NCBI GenBank assembly: GCA_012274445.1
Contig: JAAROD010000026.1
Span: 930,001-994,000, forward strand
Source of the DNA: Sclerotiophoma versabilis
Lineage: Eukaryota > Ascomycota > Dothideomycetes > Pleosporales > Didymellaceae
DNA: 64,000 bases
Reading direction: 5' to 3'
The notes under the pieces were generated by a model. That model was not told where the DNA came from and did not search any database. It saw only the letters and a program-made list of their open reading frames with translations. The translations under genes were made by a program, and so were the position numbers. Positions within the stretch are counted from its first letter, which is position 1. Every line of letters starts with the position of its first letter. Shown here one piece after another: positions 11,142-22,010 of the stretch.

Positions 11142-13283
11142 ATGAGTACTACCTCAGGATCCCGTGCTACCCCTAGCAACTCCAACGCGTCACGCAACCG
11201 CGTCGACGACGACCTCGATATGGACGAAGGATCGAACGGAGACACGACAGCCTCTACGTCCACGAGTGTATACCCAGTAGCTAAGCCCGAGACCTTCGAT
11301 GGTACTCGTGAGAAACTGGAAGACTGGCTTATCAAGTTCGACCTCTTCTTCATGTTCCAGGGAGAACGCATCCCTGAGGAGAAACGTGTGACGCTTGTCT
11401 CCACGTTCATGAAGGACCGCGCGTTCACGTGGATCAAACCCTTTATCCAGCGTTACCATGGAGAAGGAACGTCCACCGACATCGACGCATGGATCGAAGA
11501 CTTCGACCTGTTCAAGGAACAGATACGCCGAGTATTTGGAGTACACAACGAACCAACCATCGCACGTCGCGACATCCAACGCATTAAGCAAACCACGTCA
11601 GCCGCCGACTATGCTGCCAAGTTTCAGCAGCTAGCCACGTACACCGGCTGGGACGACACCGCGTTGACAACGATGTTCCGACAAGGATTGAAACCGCGAG
11701 TCAAGGAGGAACTGATGCGGACCGCCGCGTCTACCGACGACTTTGACTCCCTGGTCAATACGGCAATTGACATTGATGTCAAGCTGTATGAACTACAACA
11801 GGAACTGCGGGAGGACCCACGTGCGCGAGCGGCATCCCACACTACGCGCCCACCCCCACGCAATCCATGGCGCAACAACCTCAACCGAGGAACCCGCGGA
11901 GGAAATCGCTACCAGCCAAACACTGGACGCCGGGTGCACAACAGCACTAGCAGCGGTTACTACGGACCAGAGGCCATGGACCTGTCCAACATCAACAAGG
12001 GACCAGAACCGCGATGGAATCAGAAAAACAAGGGTAGTGATAGGAAGAACAAGTCCGGTGTGACTTGTTACGGATGTGGCAAGCAAGGCCACTATGCCAA
12101 GGACTGTCGATCCAAGAACAAGGTGGTTCGACAACTCAACGTACTCACCCGCGAGGACGCGGATGCCGGTGATGAATGGGAAGTTCTCACCGACGACATG
12201 GGACGTCTTATGGAAGACCCCGAGACCGGATCCGATGACGATTATATCGCACCATCCGATGAGGACATACGGAATGTCCGAAGCCGAGCACCTACACCAT
12301 ACCAAGAGGTGGATGAACAGCAGAAGCATCTACAGGACCTGAAGGGACGACCATCAACACAGATGGGACAGGCATACGAACGAGGACTAAAAGTGTGCAA
12401 GCACAAGCAGCCCACTATGTCTCAGCGACTACGCGACACTGCCAGACAAGAAGCGGATGGAGGCATTATCTACGCCTCCGACACCGAAGAAAGTTGGTAC
12501 GACACAGACATGCGTGAATTCAACGAACGTACAGAAGCGGAATTAGCACGTCAAGAATTCCGAGACAGCAACGCTACCTTTCAAGAAAACTGTGATCGGA
12601 TTACCAAAAGTATCGACAAGAGACTACAACAGATGGCACTTCAAACTCGCGCGGGGCAACGACAGGTCAACAACCTAAGTAAATCCCAACAGGATTGGTG
12701 GAAACACGATTTCGACAAACTCAGTGCTGGCAACCACGCCACACAACGGGAGCTCGAGCGACAAGTGAAAAACGACCGAAGCAGGAACGAGCCTGACTTC
12801 GACAGGAAGCCAGCGTTGCTTCTGAACCCACGACCAGAGTACGCCTTGGACCACCGGAATCCAAATCATGGAAAACTATCATGGACAGCGTGCGTATACA
12901 ACGCCTGTCGCATACATGAATCAGAAAAACTAGGAAAGGGATGGTTCCCGACTCCTAGCACCACATGCAGGAGACAATGGTACGATTGCAAGAACGACAT
13001 GTGCGAGATGCACCTCTGGGACAAGCGTTCCGAGCTACATTTCCCGGGCACAGATGATCATCAAGCAATCGTATGCATGCAATTGGTTATTAACGGCTCC
13101 TGCTACAATCTACATTGGCAGCGTTGCCTCAACCCAAACTGCAAGCTGCACGAAGGTAGCAAGATCATCCATGGATTCGGTGATGAGGAGACTTTTTTAG
13201 GCAAGCGCCAAAAGAGTGCTCCGCCGAGCGATCCCTTAACGCTATCGGGGACGGCTCGCTCATCAGACTGCCCATCAAGTTAA
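11142..13283 (+). CDS. gag: Element A Gag polyprotein
   Basis: Frame of 713 aa from the first ATG after the primer site. Residues ~50-230 form the retrotransposon capsid region (FDGTREKLEDWLIKFDLFF and onward). A CCHC zinc knuckle lies at C309, C312, H317 and C322, preceded by an Arg/Asn-rich stretch. The C-terminal third is acidic and then carries three copies of W-x2-C-x4-C-x2-H, with cysteine pairs at 584/589, 616/621 and 662/667 and His at 592, 624 and 670. This arrangement is unusual for Gag. The slippery site lies at codons 684-686, so most translation should end at 13283 and a fraction continue into pol. Gag makes the virus-like particle and binds element RNA. Confidence 0.93.
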   Translation: MSTTSGSRATPSNSNASRNRVDDDLDMDEGSNGDTTASTSTSVYPVAKPETFDGTREKLEDWLIKFDLFFMFQGERIPEEKRVTLVSTFMKDRAFTWIKPFIQRYHGEGTSTDIDAWIEDFDLFKEQIRRVFGVHNEPTIARRDIQRIKQTTSAADYAAKFQQLATYTGWDDTALTTMFRQGLKPRVKEELMRTAASTDDFDSLVNTAIDIDVKLYELQQELREDPRARAASHTTRPPPRNPWRNNLNRGTRGGNRYQPNTGRRVHNSTSSGYYGPEAMDLSNINKGPEPRWNQKNKGSDRKNKSGVTCYGCGKQGHYAKDCRSKNKVVRQLNVLTREDADAGDEWEVLTDDMGRLMEDPETGSDDDYIAPSDEDIRNVRSRAPTPYQEVDEQQKHLQDLKGRPSTQMGQAYERGLKVCKHKQPTMSQRLRDTARQEADGGIIYASDTEESWYDTDMREFNERTEAELARQEFRDSNATFQENCDRITKSIDKRLQQMALQTRAGQRQVNNLSKSQQDWWKHDFDKLSAGNHATQRELERQVKNDRSRNEPDFDRKPALLLNPRPEYALDHRNPNHGKLSWTACVYNACRIHESEKLGKGWFPTPSTTCRRQWYDCKNDMCEMHLWDKRSELHFPGTDDHQAIVCMQLVINGSCYNLHWQRCLNPNCKLHEGSKIIHGFGDEETFLGKRQKSAPPSDPLTLSGTARSSDCPSS
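13193..13199 (+). promoter_or_regulatory. Programmed -1 frameshift heptamer, gag/pol (element A)
   Basis: T TTT TTA in the gag reading frame fits the X XXY YYZ rule exactly. Slipping back one base enters the pol frame, which is open from here through the DSGA protease motif at ~13310. The site is conserved in element B and in RIP-damaged element C. I could not establish a conserved stimulatory structure at the usual 5-9 base spacing. Confidence 0.85.
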
Positions 13284-16200
13284 ATGGAGTAGTATTATCG
13301 GCACTCTTGGACTCGGGAGCACAGGCGAACTACATATCCCAGACAGCAATGTACCGAGCAGGTCTCGTACCACGCACAAAGGAACACGCCTATTCGCTCC
13401 GAGTAGCCAACGGAGAATCAATGCCGGAAGAGCCGTATATCATGTACGAAGTGATAGCGGCCCCTCTAGAGATACAGGGACACCACGAGGAACTAACCCT
13501 AGACGTCTTCGCAAAGGCCACGCACGACGTCATACTAGGACTTCCCTGGTTACGGAAGCACAATCCAGAGATAGACTGGACATGGGAAAGACTTTCGTTG
13601 AGACGATGCAAATGCGGCACCAATGCATCGAAGCCCACGCAGCGCGCGCCGCGACTGGTGGATGAGAAGGAGATTAACAACGTCTCTTCGACACATAAGA
13701 CGCGCCAAGATAGAGCGGTCGACCGTGTGGACAAAGAAAGCCCCTCCACGACGGTTAAGGAGAACAAGAGTGCACCTCCTGGCATACCAGATGTGTATAG
13801 ACAGTACGCCTGGATGTTTGAAGAAGAGTTATCCGCAAAAGCGCTACCCAAGCATCAACCTTGGGATTGTGAGATTAAACTCGAGGAAGGGAAAGAACCA
13901 CCCTTCGGGCCCATATACCAGTTATCCGAGAAGGAGCTCGAGATACTACGCGAGTACATCAAGGAGAACCTCGCGAAAGGATTCATTAGGAAATCCGAAT
14001 CCCCGGCGGGATTCCCCATTCTATTCGTACCAAAGAAAGACGGCAAGCTGAGGCTTTGCGTCGACTACCGGAAGTTGAACGATATCACCATCAAGAATCG
14101 TTATCCGCTACCCAACATATCCGAGTTACAGGACCGGCTATCAGGAGCGAAGTTCTTCACCGCACTCGACTTACGCGGAGCGTACAACCTCATACGCATG
14201 AAGAAAGGCGAAGAATGGAAGACGGCGTTTAGAACCCGTTATGGTCACTACGAGTATACGGTCATGCCATTTGGGCTAACCAATGCACCAGCAGTATGTC
14301 AGGCACTAATCAACAATGTGCTGCGAGCACACCTGGACATCACAGTGGTAGCATATCTCGATGACATCCTAGTGTACAGCAAGACACTAGAAGAACACAA
14401 GGTCCATGTGCGACAAGTGTTAGAATGCTTAGCAACCGCAGACCTTAGGCTAAAGCCAGAAAAGTGCGAATGGCACAAGGAAGAAGTGGAGTTCCTTGGC
14501 TATGTCGTAGGAAGATATGGAGTCAAGATGAGCGAAAAGAAAATCCAGGTTGTAAAGGATTGGCCGACACCCACTACAGTCAAGGGAATTCAAGAATTCC
14601 TTGGGTTCGTCAACTTCAACCGACGCTTTATCAAGGACTACTCCATGAAGGCCTTACCGCTCACGAGACTTACGCGGAAGGATACACCCTTCAAGTGGGA
14701 ACAAGCGCAAGAGGACGCTTTCCAAGCGCTCAAGCAAGCATGCGTAGAGCCCCCCACACTAATCGCATTCAGGAGCGGCGAACCCGCACGCCTTGAAACG
14801 GATGCCTCGGATTTAGCATTAGGAGCATGCATTACTCAAGAACGAGACGGTCAATGGCACCCGATTGCCTACCACTCAAGGAAGTTCACGGCACCGGAAG
14901 AACGATATGACGTACACGACAAAGAGCTCATGGCCATTGTCGATGCACTACAGCATTGGAGAGTATACGCAGAAAGCTGCTCAGAACTCACCATCTACAC
15001 AGATCACAAGAACTTGGTACACTTCACCACTACTAAGGTTCTGAACCGACGACAAGTGCGCTGGTCAGAAATGCTTGGTCAGTACAAGTTCAAGATCCTG
15101 TATACGCCAGGAAAAGAAAACGGTAGAGCAGACGCGCTCAGCCGACGCCACGATCTCGCAGGCGAAAAAACAATCAACAAGTTCGCCATTCTCGGGGTTA
15201 ACAAGGACGGGACATTGGGACCATCTCAGCAGCTCAATTTAGTGATGCAAGTTCAGCAGGAACAACGCATCCCGGAGCAAGTACCAGAAGAACTTCAGGA
15301 GGAAGTTATCTCAAGACATCATGACGATGCGCTACACGGACACCCTGGTATTACTCGCACCATGGAACTCATCAAGCGACACTATGAGTTTTCCAACATG
15401 AAGGACAAGGTCACCAAGTTCATCAGGAACTGCGTGCAGTGCCAACAGAACAAACATAGCACACACGCCAAGTATGGGGAAGCACAAGCAATGGAACCAC
15501 CAACGGCACCATGGACGAACATCACAATGGATTTCGTCACACAGCTACCACCCTCCAAGGACCCTGTCACAGGATACACCTACGACTCAATCTTCGTCGT
15601 AGTAGATAGATTCACCAAGTACGCTGAAATGATACCATTCAGACACAGCTACACTGCGCAACAGCTAGCTACGGTATTCATCGATCGGATCATTCGCTAC
15701 CACGGAATGCCCGAGTCAATCATCAGCGACAGAGATAAGCTTTTCACGTCAAACTATTGGACCACGATGCTTGCCGCATTGGGTACCAAGAAAAAGCTAT
15801 CTACAGCCTATCATCCGCAGACGGATGGACAGACAGAAAGAACGAATCAGACCATGGAAACATACCTTCGGATCTACAGCAACCAGGAACAAGACAACTG
15901 GGTTTCGCTATTACCCATGGCACAGATTGCATACAACAACAAGTTATCGGAAGCAACGGGCACGACGCCGTTCTTCGCGAACCACGGGAGACACCCAAAT
16001 CTCTTTACTCGATCTCACGATTGCCCTATTCAGACGGAATCAGCAATAGCCTCAGCAGTTAGACTGAAGGAAGTACACCGGAAATCACTCGAAAACATCG
16101 CACGAGCTCAGGGACGAGCCATTTCATATGTCAATCAGAAACGAAAAATAGCACCTCAGCTAAAGGAGGGGGATAAAGTCTATCTCCTCACAAAAAATCT

Positions 16201-16579
16201 CAGAACACGAAGAGCAACGAAAAAGCTGGACAAGGTCAAGGTCGGACCATTTTTCATTTCTAAGCAAATCAGCCCAGTCAACTATCGACTTGAGCTACCC
16301 AAGGATGCAAAGATCCATCCAGTGTTCCACATCTCGCTGTTGGAACCTGCCGACCCAAGAACGCCAATCCAGAAAGACTTCCACTACCAAGCCGACGGCA
16401 ACGATGAATGGGAAGTCGAAAAAATAGTAACACATCGGAGAACCAAGAAGGGTATTCGATACCTAGTCAAATGGTTAGGTTACCCGGAATCAGAAAACAC
16501 ATGGGAACCTCCAACGCACCTCACGAACTGCCACCAATTGGTACAGAAGTACCATGGTTCGCAACAGACTCCTCGATAA
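13199..16579 (+). CDS. pol: Element A Pol: protease, RT, RNase H, integrase, chromodomain
   Basis: Read by -1 frameshift from gag; 1126 residues follow the slip, giving about 1812 aa for Gag-Pol. Order: aspartic protease (DSGA at ~13310), reverse transcriptase (YLDD at 14354-14365), RNase H (ETDASDLALGA near 14800 and YTDHKN near 15000), integrase HHCC zinc domain (~15330-15450), DDE core (Asp near 15530, Asp near 15727, Glu near 15835), a GPF-type C-terminal region and a chromodomain (about 16405-16560, EWEVEKIV...YLVKWLGYPESENTWEPP). The protease-RT-RNaseH-IN-chromo order defines a chromovirus. The chromodomain probably directs integration to heterochromatin, which fits where it sits. The last ~59 bp overlap the antisense gene. 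No breaks seen. Confidence 0.95.
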   Translation, partial: RQAPKECSAERSLNAIGDGSLIRLPIKLNGVVLSALLDSGAQANYISQTAMYRAGLVPRTKEHAYSLRVANGESMPEEPYIMYEVIAAPLEIQGHHEELTLDVFAKATHDVILGLPWLRKHNPEIDWTWERLSLRRCKCGTNASKPTQRAPRLVDEKEINNVSSTHKTRQDRAVDRVDKESPSTTVKENKSAPPGIPDVYRQYAWMFEEELSAKALPKHQPWDCEIKLEEGKEPPFGPIYQLSEKELEILREYIKENLAKGFIRKSESPAGFPILFVPKKDGKLRLCVDYRKLNDITIKNRYPLPNISELQDRLSGAKFFTALDLRGAYNLIRMKKGEEWKTAFRTRYGHYEYTVMPFGLTNAPAVCQALINNVLRAHLDITVVAYLDDILVYSKTLEEHKVHVRQVLECLATADLRLKPEKCEWHKEEVEFLGYVVGRYGVKMSEKKIQVVKDWPTPTTVKGIQEFLGFVNFNRRFIKDYSMKALPLTRLTRKDTPFKWEQAQEDAFQALKQACVEPPTLIAFRSGEPARLETDASDLALGACITQERDGQWHPIAYHSRKFTAPEERYDVHDKELMAIVDALQHWRVYAESCSELTIYTDHKNLVHFTTTKVLNRRQVRWSEMLGQYKFKILYTPGKENGRADALSRRHDLAGEKTINKFAILGVNKDGTLGPSQQLNLVMQVQQEQRIPEQVPEELQEEVISRHHDDALHGHPGITRTMELIKRHYEFSNMKDKVTKFIRNCVQCQQNKHSTHAKYGEAQAMEPPTAPWTNITMDFVTQLPPSKDPVTGYTYDSIFVVVDRFTKYAEMIPFRHSYTAQQLATVFIDRIIRYHGMPESIISDRDKLFTSNYWTTMLAALGTKKKLSTAYHPQTDGQTERTNQTMETYLRIYSNQEQDNWVSLLPMAQIAYNNKLSEATGTTPFFANHGRHPNLFTRSHDCPIQTESAIASAVRLKEVHRKSLENIARAQGRAISYVNQKRKIAPQLKEGDKVYLLTKNLRTRRATKKLDKVKVGPFFISKQISPVNYRLELPKDAKIHPVFHISLLEPADPRTPIQKDFHYQADGNDEWEVEKIVTHRRTKKGIRYLVKWLGYPESENTWEPPTHLTNCHQLVQKYHGSQQTPR

Positions 16580-17021
16580 GCCCGAGAGCAGCCCAGGTCG
16601 CAGGCGAGGCACACATGCCTATCGACGCCGCCGGACAATCCATCTCCTCGGCAAAATCCAGTTCTCCCGATTCGGCCATTTCATTCGCCATACACAGCGC
16701 CTTTTGCCGCGCGCGATTCTCAGCTTGTTTCAGAATCTTCTTATTTCGCAACAACCGCGCAATAACGGTTGCCAACAAGGTTTCATCTTCTTCCACCTTC
16801 TTTTCATACTCTTCGCGAGTACGATCCAGCGACTCCCACGACATGTTGACACAAGGCTTCCCAGCCTTTGTGCACTCAGCACACTTCAGACGCTTTGTAG
16901 CGTTCGGCATGATGTAGCACTCGTGGCCTTCGAAGAAACAACGGTTGCAGGGGACTTCGGCGGGAGTATTAGCTCGACGAATTTCTAGACCAAGTCGAAG
17001 GTTGCGGGTGTGAGAAGACAT
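16521..17021 (-). CDS. Element A antisense gene: small Zn2Cys6-like, coiled-coil protein
   Basis: 166 aa, antisense to the element, between pol and the 3' LTR and overlapping the end of pol by 59 bp. Six cysteines at 25, 28, 35, 47, 50 and 57 give C-x2-C-x6-C-x11-C-x2-C-x6-C, the spacing of fungal GAL4-type Zn2Cys6 clusters. Residues ~62-115 are rich in Glu/Lys/Arg/Leu and look like a coiled coil. The usual basic run after the second Cys is absent. The frame is open upstream into the LTR, but MSS at 17021 matches the MSS start of the equivalent gene in element B. Its promoter would be the U3 read backwards. A role as a dimeric DNA-binding regulator of the element is inferred, not shown. Confidence 0.75.
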   Translation of the reverse strand: MSSHTRNLRLGLEIRRANTPAEVPCNRCFFEGHECYIMPNATKRLKCAECTKAGKPCVNMSWESLDRTREEYEKKVEEDETLLATVIARLLRNKKILKQAENRARQKALCMANEMAESGELDFAEEMDCPAASIGMCASPATWAALGLIEESVANHGTSVPIGGSS

Positions 17022-17105
17022 CTCGACATACCGGTCACCAGATGCGGGGACAAGCTCGGTTTTATGTAAGCCCGGATTCCAGTCACGTGGTTTGAGGACA
17101 AACCC

Positions 17106-17120
17106 AAAGGAGGAGGAGGA
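17106..17120 (+). promoter_or_regulatory. Polypurine tract of element A
   Basis: AAAGGAGGAGGAGGA, followed by TAG and then the 3' LTR at 17124; this is the expected primer site for plus-strand DNA synthesis. Confidence 0.85.
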
Positions 17121-17123
17121 TAG

Positions 17124-17622
17124 TGTTACGATCCTGTGCGGACGAAGCGGCACAGTGATTAAGTAGCCAACCACAGCCCTCACCCATGAACCAGGGGCGG
17201 AGTCAGGAAGGATCTCCCTTTGTACGGTCACGTGACATGCTCGTCAACGAGCATGACACACGTGACTTGCTCGTCAACGAGCATCGTATGTTATCGCTCG
17301 TCAACGAGCAACGCTATGTATTTCATTGGACTGACCCTAGTCGCTCGTCAACGAGCATTACCCCATAGCAAGTATATAGTCAGTAGGAACACAACCCTTA
17401 TGGTTCGTGTTCAACTTAGTCAATCAAGTTTGTCTTTGGAATCTCGACCCCAACTCTCGAGCTAGATAGTCTACTCTATACTACTCATTGTTACCCTCTA
17501 TTGCCACGGTGTTTCACTAGGCAATAACCCCAACCCTTACGGACCTTCCTGTACCAGCGCTCATCCCTGAGAACCAATACGAATAGTGCTTACGAGCTTT
17601 GCTTGAAAGTACAACTTCAACA
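17124..17622 (+). repeat. Element A 3' LTR
   Basis: 499 bp, apparently identical to 10625-11123, including the four palindromes. Followed by the GATAC duplication at 17623-17627. Confidence 0.95.
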
Positions 17623-17627
17623 GATAC

Positions 17628-20600
17628 TAGTAATAAATAGAAAGTTCTTACTAATAACATAGAACGTCTTATAGAAGACTCTAAGACTAAATCTAATAAT
17701 AATTATATTATACTATCTAATAAGAATATATAGAATATCTAAAGCTAAGCACTTATACTATACTAAGAGTTAGATAAACAGCAGAGACACCTATAGAACC
17801 TAATAGGATAACTATTAACATAGATAGGATAGATATATAAATAAGGACTAAAAGTGTATAAGTATAGGCAGCCTACTATGTTCTAGTAACTACGTAATAC
17901 TACTAGATAAGAGGTAGATAGAGGTATTATCTTTGCTTCTAATACTAAAGAAAGTTAGTATAATATAGATATGCGTAAGTTTAATAAGCGTATAGAAGTA
18001 GAATTAGTATATTAAGAATTCTAAGATAATAATACTACCTTTTAAGAAAACTATAATTAGATTACTAAGAGTATTAATAAGAAACTGTAATAAATAGCAC
18101 TCTAAACTTACACAGGATAATAACAGGTTAATAACCTAAGTAAATCCTAACAGGATTAGTAGAAGTATAATTTTAATAAACTTAGTGCTAGTAATTACAC
18201 TATATAATAGAAGCTTAAGTAATAAGTAAAAAATAACTAAAGTAAGAATAAACCTAACTTTAATAGAAAGCTAGCGTTACTTCTAAACCTATAACTAGAG
18301 TATACCTTAGACTACTAAAATCTAAATTATAGAAAGCTATTATAGATATTATACGTATACAACACCTATTATATATATAAATTAGAGAAACTTAAGAAGA
18401 AATAGTTTCTAACTTCTAGTACTACATGTAGGAAATAATAGTATAACTATAAGAATAATATATATAGAATACACTTCTAGAATAAATATTCTAAGCTATA
18501 TTTCCTAGGTATAGATAATTACTAGGTAATTATATATATATAATTAGTTATTAATAGCTCCTGCTATAATCTATACTAGTAGTGTTACTTTAACCTAAAC
18601 TATAAGCTATATAAAGGTAGTAAGATTATCTATAGATTTAGTAATAAGAAGACTTTTTTAGGTAAGCGCTAAAAGAGTACTCTACTAAGCAATCTCTTAA
18701 TACTATTAGAGACAGCTTACTTATTAGACTGCCTATTAAGTTAAATAGAGTAGTATTATTAGCACTCTTAGACTTAAAAGCATAGGTAAATTATATATTC
18801 TAAATAGTAATATACTAAGTAGGTCTTATACTACGCATAAAGAAATATACCTATTTACTCTAAGTAGCTAATAGAGAATTAATACTAGAAGAGCTATATA
18901 TTATATATAAGGTAATAGCAGCCTCTTTAAAGATATAGAAGCACTATAAGAAACTAACTCTAGATATCTTTATAAAGGCTATATATAATATTATACTAAG
19001 ACTTCTCTAGTTATAAAAGTATAATCTAGAAATAGACTAGATATAGAAAAGACTTTTATTAAGATAATATAAATATAGTACTAATATATTAAAGCCTACG
19101 CAGCGCACACTATAACTAGTAGATAAGAAGAAGATTAATAATATCTCTTTAATATATAAGATATGCTAAAATAGAGTAGTTAACTATATAGATAAAGAAA
19201 GCCCCTCTATAATAGTTAAGGAGAACTAGAGTATACCTTCTAACATACTAGATATGTATAGATAGTATACTTAGATATTTAAAGAAGAGTTATCTATAAA
19301 AGCGCTACCTAAGTATTAGCTTTAGAATTATAAGATTAAACTTAAGAAAGAGAAAGAACTACTCTTTAGGCCTATATATTAGCTATCTAAGAAAAAGCTT
19401 AAGATACTATATAAGTATATTAAGGAAAACCTTATAAAGAAGTTTATTAAGAAATCTAAATCTCTAGTAGGATTCTCTATTCTATTTATACTAAAGAAAG
19501 ATAGTAAGCTAAGGCTTTACATTAACTACTAGAAGTTAAATAATATTACTATTAAGAATTATTATCTACTACCTAATATATCTAAGTTATAGAACTAGTT
19601 ATTAGGAGTAAAGTTCTTTACTATACTTAACTTATATAGAGTGTATAACCTTATATATATAAAGAGAGGTAAAGAATAGAAGATAGTATTTAGAACCTGT
19701 TATAGTTACTATAAGTATATAGTTATACTATTTAGGCTAACTAATATACTAGTAGTATATTAGGCACTAATTAATAATATGCTATAAGTATACCTAGATA
19801 TTATAGTAGTAGTATATCTTAATAATATCCTAGTATATAGTAAGATACTAGAAGAATATAAGGTCTATATATAATAAGTATTAGAATACTTAGTAATAGT
19901 AAACCTTAGGCTAAAGCTAGAGAAGTGTAAATAGTATAAGGAAGAAGTAGAGTTTCTTAGCTATATTATAGGAAGATATAGAGTTAAGATAAGTAAAAAG
20001 AAAATCTAGGTTATAAAGGATTAGCTAACACCTACTATAGTTAAGAGAATTTAAGAGTTCCTTAGGTTTATTAACTTTAACTAATACTTTATTAAAGATT
20101 ACTCTATAAAGGCCTTACTGCTTATAAGACTTATATAGAAGAATACACTCTTTAAATAAAAGTAAGTATTAGAGAATACTTTCTAATTACTTAGGTAAAT
20201 ATGCATAGAGCCTCCTATACTAATTATATTTAGAAGTAGTAAACCTACGCGCCTTAAAATAAATGCCTTAGATCTAGTATTAGAAGCATATATTACTTAA
20301 GAACAAGATAGTTAATAGCACCTAGTTACCTACTACTTAAGAAAGTTTATAGTACTAGAAGAATATTATAATATATATAATAAGAAGCTTATAGCTATTA
20401 TTAATATACTATAATATTAGAGAGTATATATAGAAAGCTGCTTAGAACTTACTATCTATATAGATTATAAGAACTTAGTATATTTTACTACTACTAAGGT
20501 TCTAAACTAATAGTAAGTACACTAGTTAGAAATGCTTAGTTAGTATAAGTTTAAGATTCTGTACATGCTAGGAAAAGAAAATAGTAGAGCAGATATACTT

Positions 20601-22010
20601 AGCTAACGCTATAACCTTATAGGTAAAAAGATAATTAATAAGTTTACTATCTTTAGAGTTAATAAGAATAGGTTATTAGAACTAATACAGTAGCTTAACC
20701 TAGTAATATAAGTTTAGCAGAAATAATATATTCTAGAGTAAGTACTAGAGAAACTTTAAGAGAAAGTTATTATAAGATATTATAATAATACGCTATATAG
20801 ACACTTTAGTATTACCTATACTATAGAACTTATGAAGTAATATTATAAGTTTTCTAATATAAAGAATAAGGTTACTAAGTTTATTAGAAACTGCGTATAG
20901 TACTAATAGAATAAGCATAGTATATATACTAAGTATAGAAAAGTATAGGTAATAGAGCTACCTATAGTACTATAGATAAATATTATAATAGATTTTATTA
21001 TATTTCTACTACTCTTTAAGAACCCTATTACAGAATACACCTATAACTTAGTCTTTATTATAGTAGATTAATTTACTAAATATGCTAAGATAATACTATT
21101 TAGACACAGCTATACTGCGCAGTAGCTAGCTATAGTATTTATTAATTAGATTATTTACTACTATAGAATACCTAAATTAATTATTAGTAATAGAGATAAG
21201 CTTTTTATATTAAACTATTAGACTATAATACTTACTATATTAGGTACTAAGAAAAAGCTATCTACAGCCTATTATCTATAGATAGATAGATAGATAGAAA
21301 GAATAAATTAGACTATAGAAATATACCTTTAGATCTATAGTAACTAGAAATAAGATAACTAGGTTTTACTATTACCTATAGTATAAATTGCATATAATAA
21401 TAAGTTATTAGAAGTAATAGGTATAATACTGTTCTTTATAAACTATAAGAGATACCTAAATCTCTTTATATAATCTCTTAATTACCTTATTTAGACAGAA
21501 TTAGTAATAGCTTTAGTAGTTAGGCTAAAAGAAGTATACTAGAAATTACTTAAAAACATTATATAAGCTTAGGAACAAGCTATTTTATATATAAACTAGA
21601 AATAAAAAATAGTACCTTAGCTAAAGAAAGATAATAAAGTCTATCTTCTTATAAAAAATCTTAGAATATAGAGAGTAATAAAAAAATTAGATAAGGTTAA
21701 GGTTAGACTATTTTTTATTTCTAAATAAATTAGCCTAGTTAACTATTAACTTAAGCTACCTAAGAATGCAAAGATCTATCTAGTGTTCTACGTTTTACTA
21801 CTAGAACCTGCTAACCTAAGAATACTAATCTAGAAAGACTTCTACTACTAAGCTAACAGTAATAATAAGTAGAAAGTTTAAAAAATAATAACATATTAGA
21901 GAACTAAGAAGAGTATTTAGTATCTAGTTAAGTAGTTAGGATACTCTAACTTAGAAAATATATAGAAACGACCTATATACCTTATAAACTGCTAGCTACT
22001 ATTAAAGAAA
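17628..22010 (+). pseudogene. Element C gag-pol relic, 3' part
   Basis: Resumes the gag relic exactly where 10619 left off and runs through the gag C-terminus, the conserved TTTTTTA slip site (near 18653), protease, RT, RNase H, integrase and chromodomain, all recognisable by alignment with element A. Nearly every CA and TG has become TA, giving stops throughout. No indel that breaks the overall alignment was noticed. Confidence 0.9.

Larger units (their letters stand above)
10625..17622 (+). mobile_element. Element A: intact Ty3/gypsy chromovirus LTR retrotransposon
   Basis: A 6998-bp element with two 499-bp LTRs that look identical by eye, TG...CA ends and a GATAC target duplication, inserted in the gag of element C. 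It encodes gag (11142-13283), pol in the -1 frame (to 16579, with a chromodomain) and an antisense Zn2Cys6-like protein (17021-16521). It has none of the RIP mutations that saturate the DNA on both sides. Identical LTRs and open frames mean recent insertion, and the element is probably able to transpose. Confidence 0.97.

Noticed and set aside
11190..11591. Minus-strand 133-codon frame opposite gag (also 25723-26124)
   Set aside because: Shadow of the gag codons: lies wholly over conserved coding sequence, no domain, no independent support. Same for other frames opposite gag and pol.
13200..13261. Pseudoknot stimulating the gag-pol frameshift
   Set aside because: The only clear stem starts about 26 bases after the slip site and is mismatched in element B, so it is not supported.
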